A stretch of 64,000 bases of DNA, from positions 2,903,348 to 2,967,347 of the forward strand of contig NC_018392.1 in the NCBI RefSeq assembly GCF_000208865.1, read 5' to 3'. The position numbers and the translations under genes were made by a program. A model generated the notes under the pieces. That model was not told where the DNA came from. It worked only from the letters and a program-made list of their open reading frames with translations, and searched no databases. This stretch comes from Neospora caninum Liverpool. Lineage: Eukaryota; Apicomplexa; Conoidasida; Eucoccidiorida; Sarcocystidae. Of the stretch, positions 22,942 through 34,666 are shown in pieces; positions within the stretch are counted from its first letter, which is position 1; each line of letters starts with the position of its first letter.

Positions 22942-25900
22942 GCCGCCGCAAAAACCCCGCCGACGCAAAAACCTGTGACCTACGAACGACGCCCACCCAA
23001 TAAATCTTCATTCCTAGGCAGACAGACAGATCTCTCGTCTTGTGTGTCTCAATAATTTGGACTGTAGGTGTGAGGAGCATTTGGTGTCTACATCTCTACG
23101 TGTGCAGCTGTGGAACTGGGGACGTAGGTTGCTTGTGGCTTTCACGGCAAGTGTCTCTCGATCTAAAACGGTGAAAAACGCCGGTTCCGAATCGTGGCGA
23201 GTTCTTGCGGCCGGGCTGTTTTCTGTTGGCCACAGCCTTCCGATGCAGCTGGCGATGCTCGGCTTTTTTTTCGAGGTTTTCTGGCGTGGCCGCGCATGAG
23301 AACGAGGCTCGCGCTGCGAAGCCTCCACAATTTCCTGCATCGGGAGTCGACCTGCTCGGAAACTCCTCTCAGTGTCCTCGCTCCTTTCTGCGCTGTGTAT
23401 CAGTCTCGGTGTTTCATGCGTTTCATCCAAGAGCGACAAGCCACTTAGCTACGGCGTGCGCGTTCGCGCGGGGGCACTTTGCGGACAGGAACAGCGTGAA
23501 GTGTGGACCGGGCAAGCAAAGGCTTTCTTCCATAGGTGACGCTGGCGTCTAGCGAGGCAAACTCTCGAGAAGCCGTGTTTTGTAGAGATCCCAGTGGCTG
23601 TTGGGTTTACGGCCTCAGTCGTTCTTTCTGAACTGCTTGGGATGTTGACGCACGCGGGACCAAGCTGGGAAGGGCCGCGGATCGCATTCGATTTGGCTTG
23701 TGGAGACCCCACACACCGAGCTGTCGACATGAAAACCTGGAATCCGTATTTGCTCGCGCCGTTCTCAGGGAAGCAAAGCAACGCGAACTCGCCCTACGGG
23801 AAGAGCAAAAAATGCGGGACCGCAGACTTGGATGTTTCCTTCTCTGGAGCTCGAGTGAGTGAAAAACAACACCGGAGAATCCGCGCGCGCTGTACACATC
23901 TGTGCCAGAAACCGAGAGAAGCGGGCGTGCTTTTTCTGGGAAGAACGGGCTGTCGCGCTGCGTTCAAGCGGGGGACACGTCTGGGGACAGTCCCGGTGTA
24001 CTGGCGAAGCCCTGCGACTCGGAGTCTTTCTTCTGCCGAATTTCGTGGTCACGCGACTGTTTCCTGTCTGCGTATTTTTTTTGTGCATACACCTGGTTTG
24101 ACGCACAGCGCGTTGGATGTGTTGGGTTTTGTCTCCTATTTGTCGGGAGACGTCGAGCCACGTGTCGACGCGGGCGACGACGGCGCGAAAGAGTGCGTTG
24201 CGGAAATTTCTTCGATAAAGAGACAGCAAGGCGTTGCGACACGGGAGACAGGCGTTTGGATATGTCTTGCGGTTCGCTTCTTTTCAGTCTTCACGTGGTC
24301 AGGCCTCTTTCTGTACGCGAGTGCCTACGACAAGGAGAAGGCGAGGTCGTTCATCTCACGGGCCATTGGCGACGGCGCAGCGACGCGATGTGCGATCCTC
24401 CTGCCTCCGACGCTCTCCCCCTCGATCCGGGAGGCCTGGCTGCGGATTCTGCGATTCGAGTTCCTCTCCGCGATGTAGGTCCCAAGTTGTCCCCAGAAAA
24501 TACAGGCAGTCGCGAGCGCTTTTCGCTACTCCTGGCGCGTGTTCGCTCTTTATCCTGGCAAGCTGGCGTGTCGCGAAGCAGAGAGAGATTCTCTGCATGG
24601 GACAGGATTGCGGGAGTGAGGGTGTGTGGAAAAACGTGTAGGCCGCGGAGAGGAGGACCGAGAAGCCTGAATGGTTTGTTGGGTTCTCTGCTGTGCTGGG
24701 AGACAAGGCAATCGGCCAAGATACTGGCAAGAGATCACGCCCGCTATGATGCCGAATTCAAATTCTGTGTAGACGTATGGCGTCGTTCCAGTTTTTCGTC
24801 AAATGGTTCTCTGGTTCCACGCGAGAAACCCGTTCAAACTGTGGAGAACAAAGGCGTGCCATGATCTTAACTTCTCTGTTCTCGCGTATCTGAATCATCA
24901 TGACCCGGGGAGATGTCCGCAAGAACGGCGACTGCTAGGCGGTGAAATCGCTCCGCTTTCGGCGGACCCGATCAGCATCTTCCACCTACTTGGTCCCCGT
25001 GTCGACTTCGTTTCCTTGTCAAAATGGTGCTTGTTTGTCTCTGCTTGTAGGTGGCCCTTCACTGTCTTGCGGAACTGGGCACTTGCGGACAGGGGTAGCG
25101 GCCAGTTGACAGGAGTCGACGCGTTTCCCAAGTGAACTCGAGTGTCTCACAGAGGGTTGCGCTGCGAATTTGAAGCTCACTTTGGGTGTCGGTCTCAGCA
25201 CGCATGGCCCCGTAACGCTGTTTGCCCACTCTCCTGCCGGGTTTTTTCTCGCTTCCTCGTGTTCTGGGTGATGTGCACGGTTTCAGGCTCTTTCTACGTT
25301 CCTTCTTCCCTAGCTGTAGAGCGCGGTGGAATGAAATCCGCCGGATGAGTCCTTAGCATACCCACAAGCGCCGCTCGAGTTTGTTAGCCGTATAGGAGAG
25401 CGGCAAACGCTTGCGAGAGACAAGTGACCAGAGAAACCGAAAGTGGGAATTGAGCTGGACACGAGGCCACAGACACGCACCCCGTAGAATCGAGAGGCAT
25501 TTTTTCTCGGTGAAGACCGATAAAGGTCCTGAGCCGACAACCAAAATAGACCCGATAATACGAAATTTCTGTTTTCTCGTTTCCGTGCGTCCAAACTGTG
25601 CAACTTGTCAGTCACTGGTGACCCTCAGCGGCTTAAGGCTCGTTAGATTATAAGCTGAGGAGAACGGTCCCGGTTTTTTCTGGGTTTTGGGGGTGTGTAC
25701 AAAAACAAGTGCTCTTGGGCCTCTTCCTGATTGTGGAAAACGTTCGGCCACGTGGCCGCCTGGTGACGGAGACAAATGTGCCAAATGAAGTCGTGCAGAC
25801 TCTTAAACCGAAGCGGACCCATTTGGGTACCTCCAGGCGGCACCTTCGAACTTCCGGAGTTTTCGACAACTACCGGAGCGGGGAATCAGGTTGCCACGCA

Positions 25901-27551
25901 CAAACTGACAGACGTCATAAAGTTAAAACAAGGTGGATTCACGGCTGCAGTAAACGTTTACCAGAGAGCGCGGGACAACCGAGGAGCGTCGGCCAATCCA
26001 GAAGGGCTTACACTAGATAGGCCAGAAGCATACCGCCCCGTTGACCACGGCACAAGGGTGTGACACCATGATGAAAGACTAGTGTGGACGGTGAAGCAAC
26101 GATGTGGTAAGGATTCAGCACACAGTCGAGTCTGGGTCAAGGACTCATAAACGAACTGGCTCCTCGTTTACTCTTCTGGGGGCTCCTCTCCCTCCAAGCC
26201 CGTCTCACGTACCTAGTTTTGACTTCATTTTCTCTCAAATGGGTTCGGCTTTGAGAGCTTTCGTCTTCCTCAAACCGCGAATACTTTAACGTAGTACCCG
26301 TGATTCAACGATACAAGCACCCTATTTTGTCTTAAAACCGCACCTGTCAAAAACTGGAAATCATCTGTGTGGAAGAATGAAGTGACACGGCAGCACCCGC
26401 CTTACAGGAATATGTTTGTCCTAAGGCGGTGACTGCCGCTCCAAAACAAGTAGACATCGACAAAACGTAGCAAAATCTGCACTATTACAATAACGTAAAA
26501 GTAATACGAGTGCATTTACTGCACAAGGCTCGCCGCGACTAACAGCGGGAACACTCGCCAGAGAAACATGCTCCTCACGAGTGCCGCAGTGAAGACCGGA
26601 CACACCTGTTCAAGTTACTCGTGACCACAGTCTGTCGTCTTGCACATACCACAAAAAGTTTTACAAACGAGTGGACAATATGCTACTCCAATAGGCGACG
26701 GCCGTTGGCACGCCGTCCTCACATGCCCTCTGGGCCAGATGGGACAGGCGTCATTTCCTGAATACATGTCTTCTTGCTCCAGGCGGACTCAGAGCATCCG
26801 CTGTGTATAGATACTGTTCGTGGACGGCAGTACATTCAATGGACACACGGGAGAGCTCGGCACAACTGCGTGAACGTGAAGGAAGATCATAGGGCATCGG
26901 CTTCCACGATCCAGTTGCTATCCCGTCCCTCTTCCGTTTGCTATCTTTGGGGGAACAAACCGGTAGCGCATCGTCTTAGTTTTAACGATGCATGAGCTCT
27001 TTTGGAGTTTTGCCGGAAAATTGCTTGATAAAATCACCGAATTCTGCAGACAGCTGCCCGACTGTGGATCTCACTGCGGCAATCCCAATGAGCAACTGTC
27101 TCACCAGGACGCCATGTTTGTCAACTGTCTATGTGCCCCACTACAAACTTGAGGAGGTGGCGGTGGAGGAGGCAATGAAGAGATGTTGAGTGTTCGTTCT
27201 TGTGGCTGTTCCGGTGCTATTGGAATCTCCGGTGGCACCACCTTGATATGCCGTGCATCCTAGAAAGACCAACAGAACACTCGGCAGAAGTGCCACACCG
27301 GACATGTGTCCCTGGCGTGTTCGTGCTGGTTAGGCAGAGCCTCATGTTCGCAAAACGTGCACCAACGGCTAGCATGCTGAAGAGGGAGCCTAACAGTGGA
27401 ACGTCATTTACAACTAGTGCTATCTAAAACTGGCTTCTTTCGAATCAGAGCGCCCATCTGTCGGTAGGAGAAGAACTTTAACATCTTCAGTAGGGGCCCC
27501 TAGTCTTAGTGTTATTCATTCCTGGAGAGAAAAAGAAATTGTCGCCACCCT
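22942..27551. other. 3' flank of DNAJC11, no convincing gene
   Basis: From 22.9 to 25.3 kb the DNA is GC-rich with overlapping plus-strand frames of 294 and 320 codons (23594-24478, 23902-24864). Both are open in the same interval in different frames and have shadow-like composition, so neither is called. From about 25.6 kb the composition becomes AT-richer (start of island B). No domain, repeat or RNA gene was recognised. Confidence 0.45.
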
Positions 27552-28928
27552 TTAATACATTACCTTTGCGATGAGGCAGACTTTGCGGAGCTCTGGCAAG
27601 TTCATCAAGTCGACCAGCTTCGCGCAGTGGAAAACCGTTTGACAGAGTTCGCGTCCATATCTACGAGGAAAACAGGACGGTATCACAAGGACAAGAGCCA
27701 CCCACATCGGTGACGTCATCTCATGCAACAAGCCCTTCTGCAATGCCATTGTCCACATTCTTGAAGCTATCGTACAAATACGCGTTTGTTCATTGAAGCG
27801 GTGAGGGGTTAGTGAGACAACTTTTGTTAGGGCGGTAATAAAGAAGCCAAACAACAAAAACGCTTACAATCTCAAACGCTATCATCTCTCCAAGAAGCAG
27901 ACGTACGAACGTGAGTCATGCGAGGCGTTTTTCCGTTATTATCTTTTGTTGGAGAGCGACTCTCCATTTTTCTACCACAGCTCGAAACAAAACGTTACCT
28001 ATATCATGGAGGTTACTGCAGTCATTGGAACGCTATTTCTCTAGAAACTCTTGTTGAGTGGAAAGACTTGAATTTCGGCTCTTCTTGCTGTTTGTTTGAC
28101 ACAGAAATACACGCAGATAATGATAGCGGTTGGAGCATATATATAGACGCATGTCGAGTGATGACTCAGGAGCTGTTTTCGTTGCTTATGCCGAGCTTTT
28201 CGCCCTACAGGTCTTTCAGTTTGCGCTTAAGAGTCGACAAAGTGAAACCTGTGGGATGCCGCTGAAGCAAGTACTCAATGCAGACTTGAATCTCCCTTAT
28301 GTCTGTTATGCACTTCTTTCCACGTCGCTTTGCATCCGGAAGGCCCTGCGCGCACGAGACACCATACCACACTCTTTTGAGATTATCTCGGAAACGTAAA
28401 ATGAAGTGACAAAGCAATATCCGCAAAGGCAGGCAGCAAGAGCACGTTATACACTTTTCTTTGCTGACAATCCGATCACCCGGGCTCGTGATGGCGCGTG
28501 CCACGCCACAAGTTTCTGTCCTCTTGCGCCGTAGATAAGGCTCTTTGCAACTCTGTTTGCGGCAACAATGTCATCTACCAGACGGCCTCAGAAGTGGCTA
28601 CTGTTTCTGAAGCGAGTTCGTCTAGGTCACCACGTTTAGTCAAGCACTGCACGTTCTCCAGTGTTGCCGTCGTATGCCAATTTTATCGATTTCAACAAAA
28701 GCATGAAATGGGATCCGTTTTGAGCTGTTATCCTCGGCAACTGGGTAGACTTCCACATGTTTAGAAATACTCGCTTCTGCTTCTGCAGGGCTCGAAGCCG
28801 ACAACGGTGCTCAGCTGGCATGGCTATTTCAGTTAAATGCAGCCCAGAACATAAAGGGCATAAAGAGTTAAACGTCAGCCTCTCTCGCGCGTTCATTCGA
28901 TTCTACGACCACTTGTTTATCACAGTAG

Positions 28929-28963
<35 letters not shown>

Positions 28964-30859
28964 TCCGACTCGACACGTCAATCAGTGGATTCATCAAAAA
29001 GAGTTGTTGCAGTGTTGATACCTTTGTCGGGCCATTGCTGGTTATGCGACCGGGGTCTAATCGTCTTCTGTTAGCACGGCATATCCAGTGTAAACATGCA
29101 TGCAGAAAGACGAGGACAAGAAATCCCTGGCTTACTAGCAGAGCATTGGCAAAAACGGCGCAGGCTGTGACTGGTTTGAGGACATTATCTTCGTATGCCA
29201 GCAGGAACTTGGAAGAAATTGCAAGCTGAACCACGTGGCACAATTGACCTAGCGAAAACCCTTTGAAAAAGGGCAGGTCCAGCTGTTTCAAATACTTGGC
29301 CAAGCCATACCTGCGTTCAAATGGAATACAAGCAAACGTCGAATGCCTTGCGAAATTTCCGCAATTCCTTTTGATGAAAAAGCAACGGGAGCAGTCAGAG
29401 CCTCTCCATTTGTCTTGCCCCACCACAAATAGGAGGGAAGAGCTTGTGAGTGGCGACGACATAGTCAGTCTTCTGCCTACGACACCACGTGCCCGCGAAT
29501 GGTCTCTACGGCAGAGAACCCGATAAAAAATTATCTCGCTTTGCCCGTAGGGGCAGCTAGTGCTGGGACTTTGAGGATAGAAGAAGCAGATACCGTGTGT
29601 CTGGTGCACAAGGCTACAATTTGCTGGCTACTGCCAATCTCTCCTCACCGGCCACCGCCAATTCCATTCGGAGCAGAGGAGCGCAAGAACGTATCGTAGA
29701 GGAAGTTGCTGAACTCGGCCCACATCGACGGGGGGTAGGGGTCATGGGAATCATTTATGTCTATCCATCCCTTTGCGTTGGGAGGATCGATGGTGAAGAA
29801 CACGGCACGTTCACCTTGCCGGGGCAACCACTCGATACGGTACAGGGTCGGGAAAAGAGCGTATATTGCAATCTGCGCGCACACGTAATTCCGAACAACA
29901 TCACGGTATCCTACAGAAACGCCGGCCTCCGAACGTACTACGAAATTCGACGCTACACAAAGCACGTAGGGAGGATAGATCAGAAGATACCGAATACAGT
30001 CAATCAAACTTCCTAAACCACCGTAAGATGGCACGCAGTAGCCTGATAAGCCTGAGCCCTGGACATGTTTGAGGACAGTAGCCGTTTTCCGAATTTCGAA
30101 CTTACAAAATTAGTATTTACTAGATGCGAACAACCAAATTCCCGAAGTCTCCCCTTGAGATTGAATACGGTAGGGATGATTTGATCCGTGTAGAGGGTCA
30201 CGAGAACGCGATGCAGCAAAAGGAGGTCCGCATTCCCAATCCTACACGGTAGAAAAGCTGCATGTAAGAAGCACACGCAGAACACAGCGTTCAGTGCTAC
30301 CACAAAGTGGAGTAGACGGGCACATTCGCTGCATCGTTCATTTTCGAAACTCGAAACGGTTGCGGATCGGTCCAGTGTAACGCCGCATATCGCCAAATAT
30401 GTCGGCAGTGGTGCACAAGAGCAAGAGCTTCAATCAGAAGCTCTCCTAATCCGTTTTCCTCCATTCGTGCAGCGGGCACGTAGGCACTAATTACGGACTA
30501 CATGCTCTCGACACTGTAGTTACTCATGCGAATGAAGCCTCTCCATAAGCTTCGTAGGGACGTTGAGCGTCCTTACCCTGTGGATTCACTTGCTCCGTCG
30601 ATGAGGTTTCCGATGGATATGGCTTCGTGTCAACAGGTGCATCCGACTCTAGAAGAGACTCGCACATTTTCGTAACGAGTGCATCCCTCTCAAACTCATC
30701 GCTCGACAAGCTAGCGTCAGTCTGGGCGAGATCAATGTTCATCGTTGCATTCTTGCCTATTCTGTCCGCTCTCTCAAAGGACAAACTTGGGCTTTTCAAG
30801 CTTTCGCTCCGCGGCCTGAGTAGAAGATCATTACATTCAATACCGGAAATTTTCATCAT
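27552..30859 (-). CDS. Unrecognised multi-exon membrane-protein gene (boundaries partial)
   Basis: Minus-strand exons with coding character and matching phases, function unknown. The likely first exon is 30859-30577: its ATG follows an in-frame stop three codons upstream, it encodes an acidic, serine-rich N-terminus, and it ends at a gtaagg donor. Two further exons join in phase, 30241-30135 (LLLLHRVLVTLYTDQIIP) and 30012-29815 (YLLIYPPYVLCVASNFVV, YVCAQIAIYALFPTLY), giving several hydrophobic segments. Next, 29310-29136 (YGLAKYLKQLDLPFFKG, donor gtaagc) joins in phase 28782 onward (KQKRVFLNMWKSTQLPRI). Coding-like stretches continue at about 28410-28250 and 27660-27560. The exons linking 30577 to 30241 and 29815 to 29310 were not resolved, so this may be one gene or two. 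Confidence 0.42.
28930..28960. repeat. (TA)n microsatellite in island B
   Basis: Perfect AT run of about 31 bases within the presumed intron between exon-like blocks of the minus-strand gene. Confidence 0.9.
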
Positions 30860-31589
30860 GACGATTTAACCACCAAAACTGTAGGCCTTAATGCAGACGG
30901 CTGCAGACCTTTGATGGATTACTAGGGGTCACGTGACGTCACTCAAAAGGAGTATACTATTAGGACAAGGGGAACCGCTGAAAGGGACTTTGAGTCAGCA
31001 GTCGACAATGACGGCCAAGGCAGCTCAAAAATACCATTGATGTAGAAAAGTGCTATAAATGTCGTGTGTGTGTCTATGCTTGCCAGTTGGATCCATCGTG
31101 ACCTAGCTGCGCATGGACGTTTGAACCGGAATGTTGTTGCAGGACGGCGTTTCCCAGGTTATCACGATACCACACAGCGTGTCATCGCGTGGCGATCGTC
31201 CGGAAGCTCCTGCAGCGTCAAAAACAGGTCTCCTCTTACTGCTGGAACTGTAGAGGAGCAACATGGCTCGGGCAGAACCTGTTCTCTGAAGTCACCCCGG
31301 GAAGCACTGGCTTGTTCGTGTCTCCACAGCCGTAGCGCAATGCGGGTAGCGAATGCAGCTGCCCTCCCCCATCTGATTGTCCTCGCGATGAAGCAGCAGG
31401 GAAAGACAGAGGCCGGCCAAAAGGCAAGGCACACTGCCTCCGTTCGACGCTAGCACGTGGGTTCGCTGAGAACGCCATAGCATATTGGTAACACATGGAC
31501 CATTTGAACATATGCTTCACAGTACACCAGCGTAAGGTCTACATGAAACCGACAGTTCTCGCCTGTAGCACCAGTTGCAGCTGTGTGCT

Positions 31590-33426
31590 CTACCTTTCCC
31601 ACCCGGCGGCTCTCTCCCTTCCCAGAGTAAGTCTGAAAAGTAACACTGCGCCTTTCCAAAGTACCATCAGTCTGCCAGCCAGCTCACCGGAATCTACGGG
31701 ATCACTTCGCCGGAAAAGCTGTTCATTCATCATAGCTGTCAAAGCTGGTACGCCGTTGAAGTTCTCGAAGTCCATCTTGGTGGCCTGCGTCCAACCCTTC
31801 AAATTGATGCCCCGTCTTTCACCGCTTCACCCCTCACACCTTCCGGGTTCTGTGGAACAAAAGTGTGTTCAAGCTCACGTAAGTCACGCATATACAAACC
31901 CTTGCAACGGAGCGAAACTTTCATGGCACTCGCGTTGCCTGATGCGCAGCTGGTTCGGGGCGCCGTGCTGTCGTTGTTCGGTAGATCACAGGCTGACGCA
32001 AAAAGCTTATGCCAACCTCTCCAAATCCAACCCTTCACAAGATGCATCAACAATGGAATGCCGGAATTATGGGTTAAACACCTACGGAATAACTATATAG
32101 TTTTCGAAATGCACACAAACTTCACACACTGCCCTCGGAGACGAGACGGTGATATACAGGCCAGCCTCGAAACAAGGTCTCGTGAACACGTGGAGGGTCA
32201 ATAGCTAACTCAGCCTCAAAAACTGCGGTCATGCTCATACTCCTCATGACAGTCTTCTCTCCTCCCGACTACAGGAAGAACTACACAAACGCAACCAGAA
32301 AAATGAGAAATCAGTCTCTTACAGAGTCATGGAGTCTAGCTGCACTGTTCTCGCGAGCCGGCCCAAGTTCAAAAGGTGGACGCAAATTCCGTGACGAATC
32401 CGTTAGCTAGCTGGGCTGACGAAGCGCATCTTGACACTCTTCACAGAACACGATTGTGTAATGGCGCCGCGGAAAGCCCGTTATGTCAAACGTGCCGCCA
32501 TTATGTGCAGTTGGCATCATTCTGACCGAAACAACACAATGCGTACACTGTAGCCAGTGCACTGGCACGCATATGTCGTATCATTTGTGGGCAGACACCA
32601 TTTTTTTTTATAGTGGCTGTTGTTCAGTCTAGCTAGTGATTTGGGCCACCGCTTTGCTGACGGTTCCATGAATGTTGTTCGCTCCCAAAGTTTGCACTGC
32701 TCGCTTGTTTCCCGAATGGTGGTCACCCACAAAAATTAGAGCTCCAATGCTGAACTGCACAGCCTGTGCCAATGCTATGGCAACACCTACGCTGAAGGAA
32801 GGCCTGGCTACATCCCTACAAATAGTTGCCTTAAATAACAAGTACTACATTTCCCCCTCGTCTAGTTGGAGAGAGCAAGTTGCTTGCCGCCACAAAAAGT
32901 GTATTTGCATTCTTGCTAGCCTCGTAGTGAGATACAGACTATGCCTTCCTCCTTCCTCCCGGTATGTTAAGGTTGGTCACCCCGTACGAATACAAACGAC
33001 TGGCAAACAGCGTCGAGAGAGAATCTAAGCGGGATCCCCCCAGAGTGACAACACTGCATCAGACCACCCATTAGTCAGGAATCGCACATCGGGTGCTCTG
33101 AGGTTCATATTCTTTACTTCGGGTGTTGCACTGGTCTGCTCGTGAATTTACTTCAGGAAGTCCGATACAGGAATGCAACCGGCGACAAAGCACTCGATGA
33201 CTATCTCGACTATTCCTGATGTCGCTCGATGCACTGCCTCACTCTGAAATCTGCCCCGGAGTCCTTCCTTTCCGAGAGAAGAAAACCCTTTTGATGTTAG
33301 CACCTCAACTGCAGGCCACATTATGCATATCGAACTGTGTGCAAGGCAGATTACCATACGGTCACTTTGCAAATACAGGGACAGGCACGCCTTTTCTAGC
33401 ACTCTCCGAAAGCGACAAGCACTCAT
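31590..33426 (-). CDS. Unrecognised minus-strand gene with a transmembrane segment (boundaries partial)
   Basis: Two exons join cleanly: one ending at 33152 (IVIECFVAGCIPVSDFL, donor gtaaat) and one starting at 32815 (acceptor atttgtag). The splice completes a lysine codon and reads into VARPSFSVGVAIALAQAVQF, a hydrophobic segment. Further coding-like minus-strand stretches lie at about 31940-31810 (LRCKGLYMRDLRELEHTF) and 31770-31695 (MDFENFNGVPALTAMMNE, ending at a gtgagc donor). The start and the remaining exons were not resolved, and I recognise no domain. Its downstream end may reach about 31.2 kb, just upstream of the gene that begins at 30859. Confidence 0.38.
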
Positions 33427-33997
33427 TGAGCGGTATAGATTGTCCTCGATAAAAGAAAGTCCCGTCGACTCAGACGTTCCTCAGCAGGTTCACATGCCCT
33501 GAAAGACTTATATTTTCGAGCGATGCCATGTAAACGCCGATGCACCATCAACGATACACTAGTGTATGCGATACGCAATACTGTATGGCCTGCTCGAAGC
33601 GGCCACTATGATTTCCCCTTGTGGAAATGACGCAGATTCCTCGATCGCGGTTCACGAATCACGGTGACTGCTGAGAACTAAGAGCGTCTGTTTGACAACT
33701 GACCCCAAGACCTGCGAGCGAAACCCCTTATTGTGACCCAGTGAACAAACAAACGGTACAGTCAATGTCCTGCCTGAGGCAGCGCGCCTATGTATGTGTC
33801 TTATACCTGAGGATAATTTAGAGACTGTTTGCTGCAGCCCATTGTCTGGTGTATGAGGATGGCCTGTTTTGCTTCACTGGCCCACGATGCAGCAACTGAG
33901 GAAGCTTGGTCCAGTTACCAGTGAGACTCCGTGCTGCTCCATGAGCTACAAGCATCCTGTAGTATGTGTTTTGGCATGTGCGTACGAGAAACGACGG

Positions 33998-34103
33998 CCT
34001 GAGCCACTAGGAGGGTGAACCAGTAAATCTTGTATCATCCGCCCCGGCGACCTGAGCCACTAGGAGGGTGAACCAGTAAATCTTGTATCATCCGCCCCGG
34101 CGA
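33998..34103. repeat. Perfect 53-bp tandem duplication
   Basis: Units 33998-34050 and 34051-34103 are identical over all 53 bases, and five further bases (cctga) continue into a third copy. Lack of divergence suggests a recent duplication. Confidence 0.95.
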
Positions 34104-34236
34104 CCTGACGTATATCCTATCTTGTGATGTTAAGGCAAAAATGACCAGGCGTAAACTGATTGAGGACACGCTGTGCAGGAAGGCACAGTTCCATTGCCTC
34201 CGTTGAGGTACAATTGTCATGCTGTAACGGCGGATA

Positions 34237-34244
34237 TGCATGCA
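34237..34244 (+). promoter_or_regulatory. TGCATGCA motif upstream of VMP1
   Basis: Matches YGCATGCR, about 430 bases before the VMP1 start. Role inferred. Confidence 0.35.
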
Positions 34245-34401
34245 TCGTTTGTCCACACTCGTCAGGATTTTCCCGTCAGAGAGACACGACCTGCTGCTGT
34301 TCTCCTGTCTCAGCTGCTGGACGGCGTCTGACTCGGAAATCCGGTCGAAAAACAAACGTCGCAGCGGATGTTGTTAGCGCCAGCCGCGTCTTTTCGCTGT
34401 G

Positions 34402-34409
34402 TGCATGCG
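34402..34409 (+). promoter_or_regulatory. TGCATGCG motif upstream of VMP1
   Basis: Second YGCATGCR match, about 260 bases before the VMP1 start. Role inferred. Confidence 0.35.
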
Positions 34410-34666
34410 TCGTTTTTTCATCCCTTGTCCCGTCACTGTCTGACACCTGCAGCAACCCACTGCTTCCACGGAAACATTCGGCATTAATGGTTTTCTGGGG
34501 ACACCTTGCTTTCTCTTTTATTTCTTGTTTCCTAGTGTCTTTTGTGGGGAAACGCTCAGTGCAGTTCTTCCGCCTTTATTCGGCGGTTCCCTCGGGGCTA
34601 GGTAAGCCGCGTGGCTCTTTTTCGTCGTATCGAGTTTTTCTTTCTGTGCACTGCGGCCTCGCCACG

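Larger units (their letters stand above)
33427..34666. other. Island B edge and VMP1 upstream region
   Basis: No gene is seen. It contains a perfect 53-bp tandem duplication and two TGCATGCR motifs, listed separately. The last 250 bases are T/C-rich and act as the probable leader of VMP1. Confidence 0.5.

Noticed and set aside
23594..24864. Overlapping plus-strand ORFs of 294 and 320 codons
   Set aside because: Two frames are open over the same DNA and neither shows a motif or splice structure.
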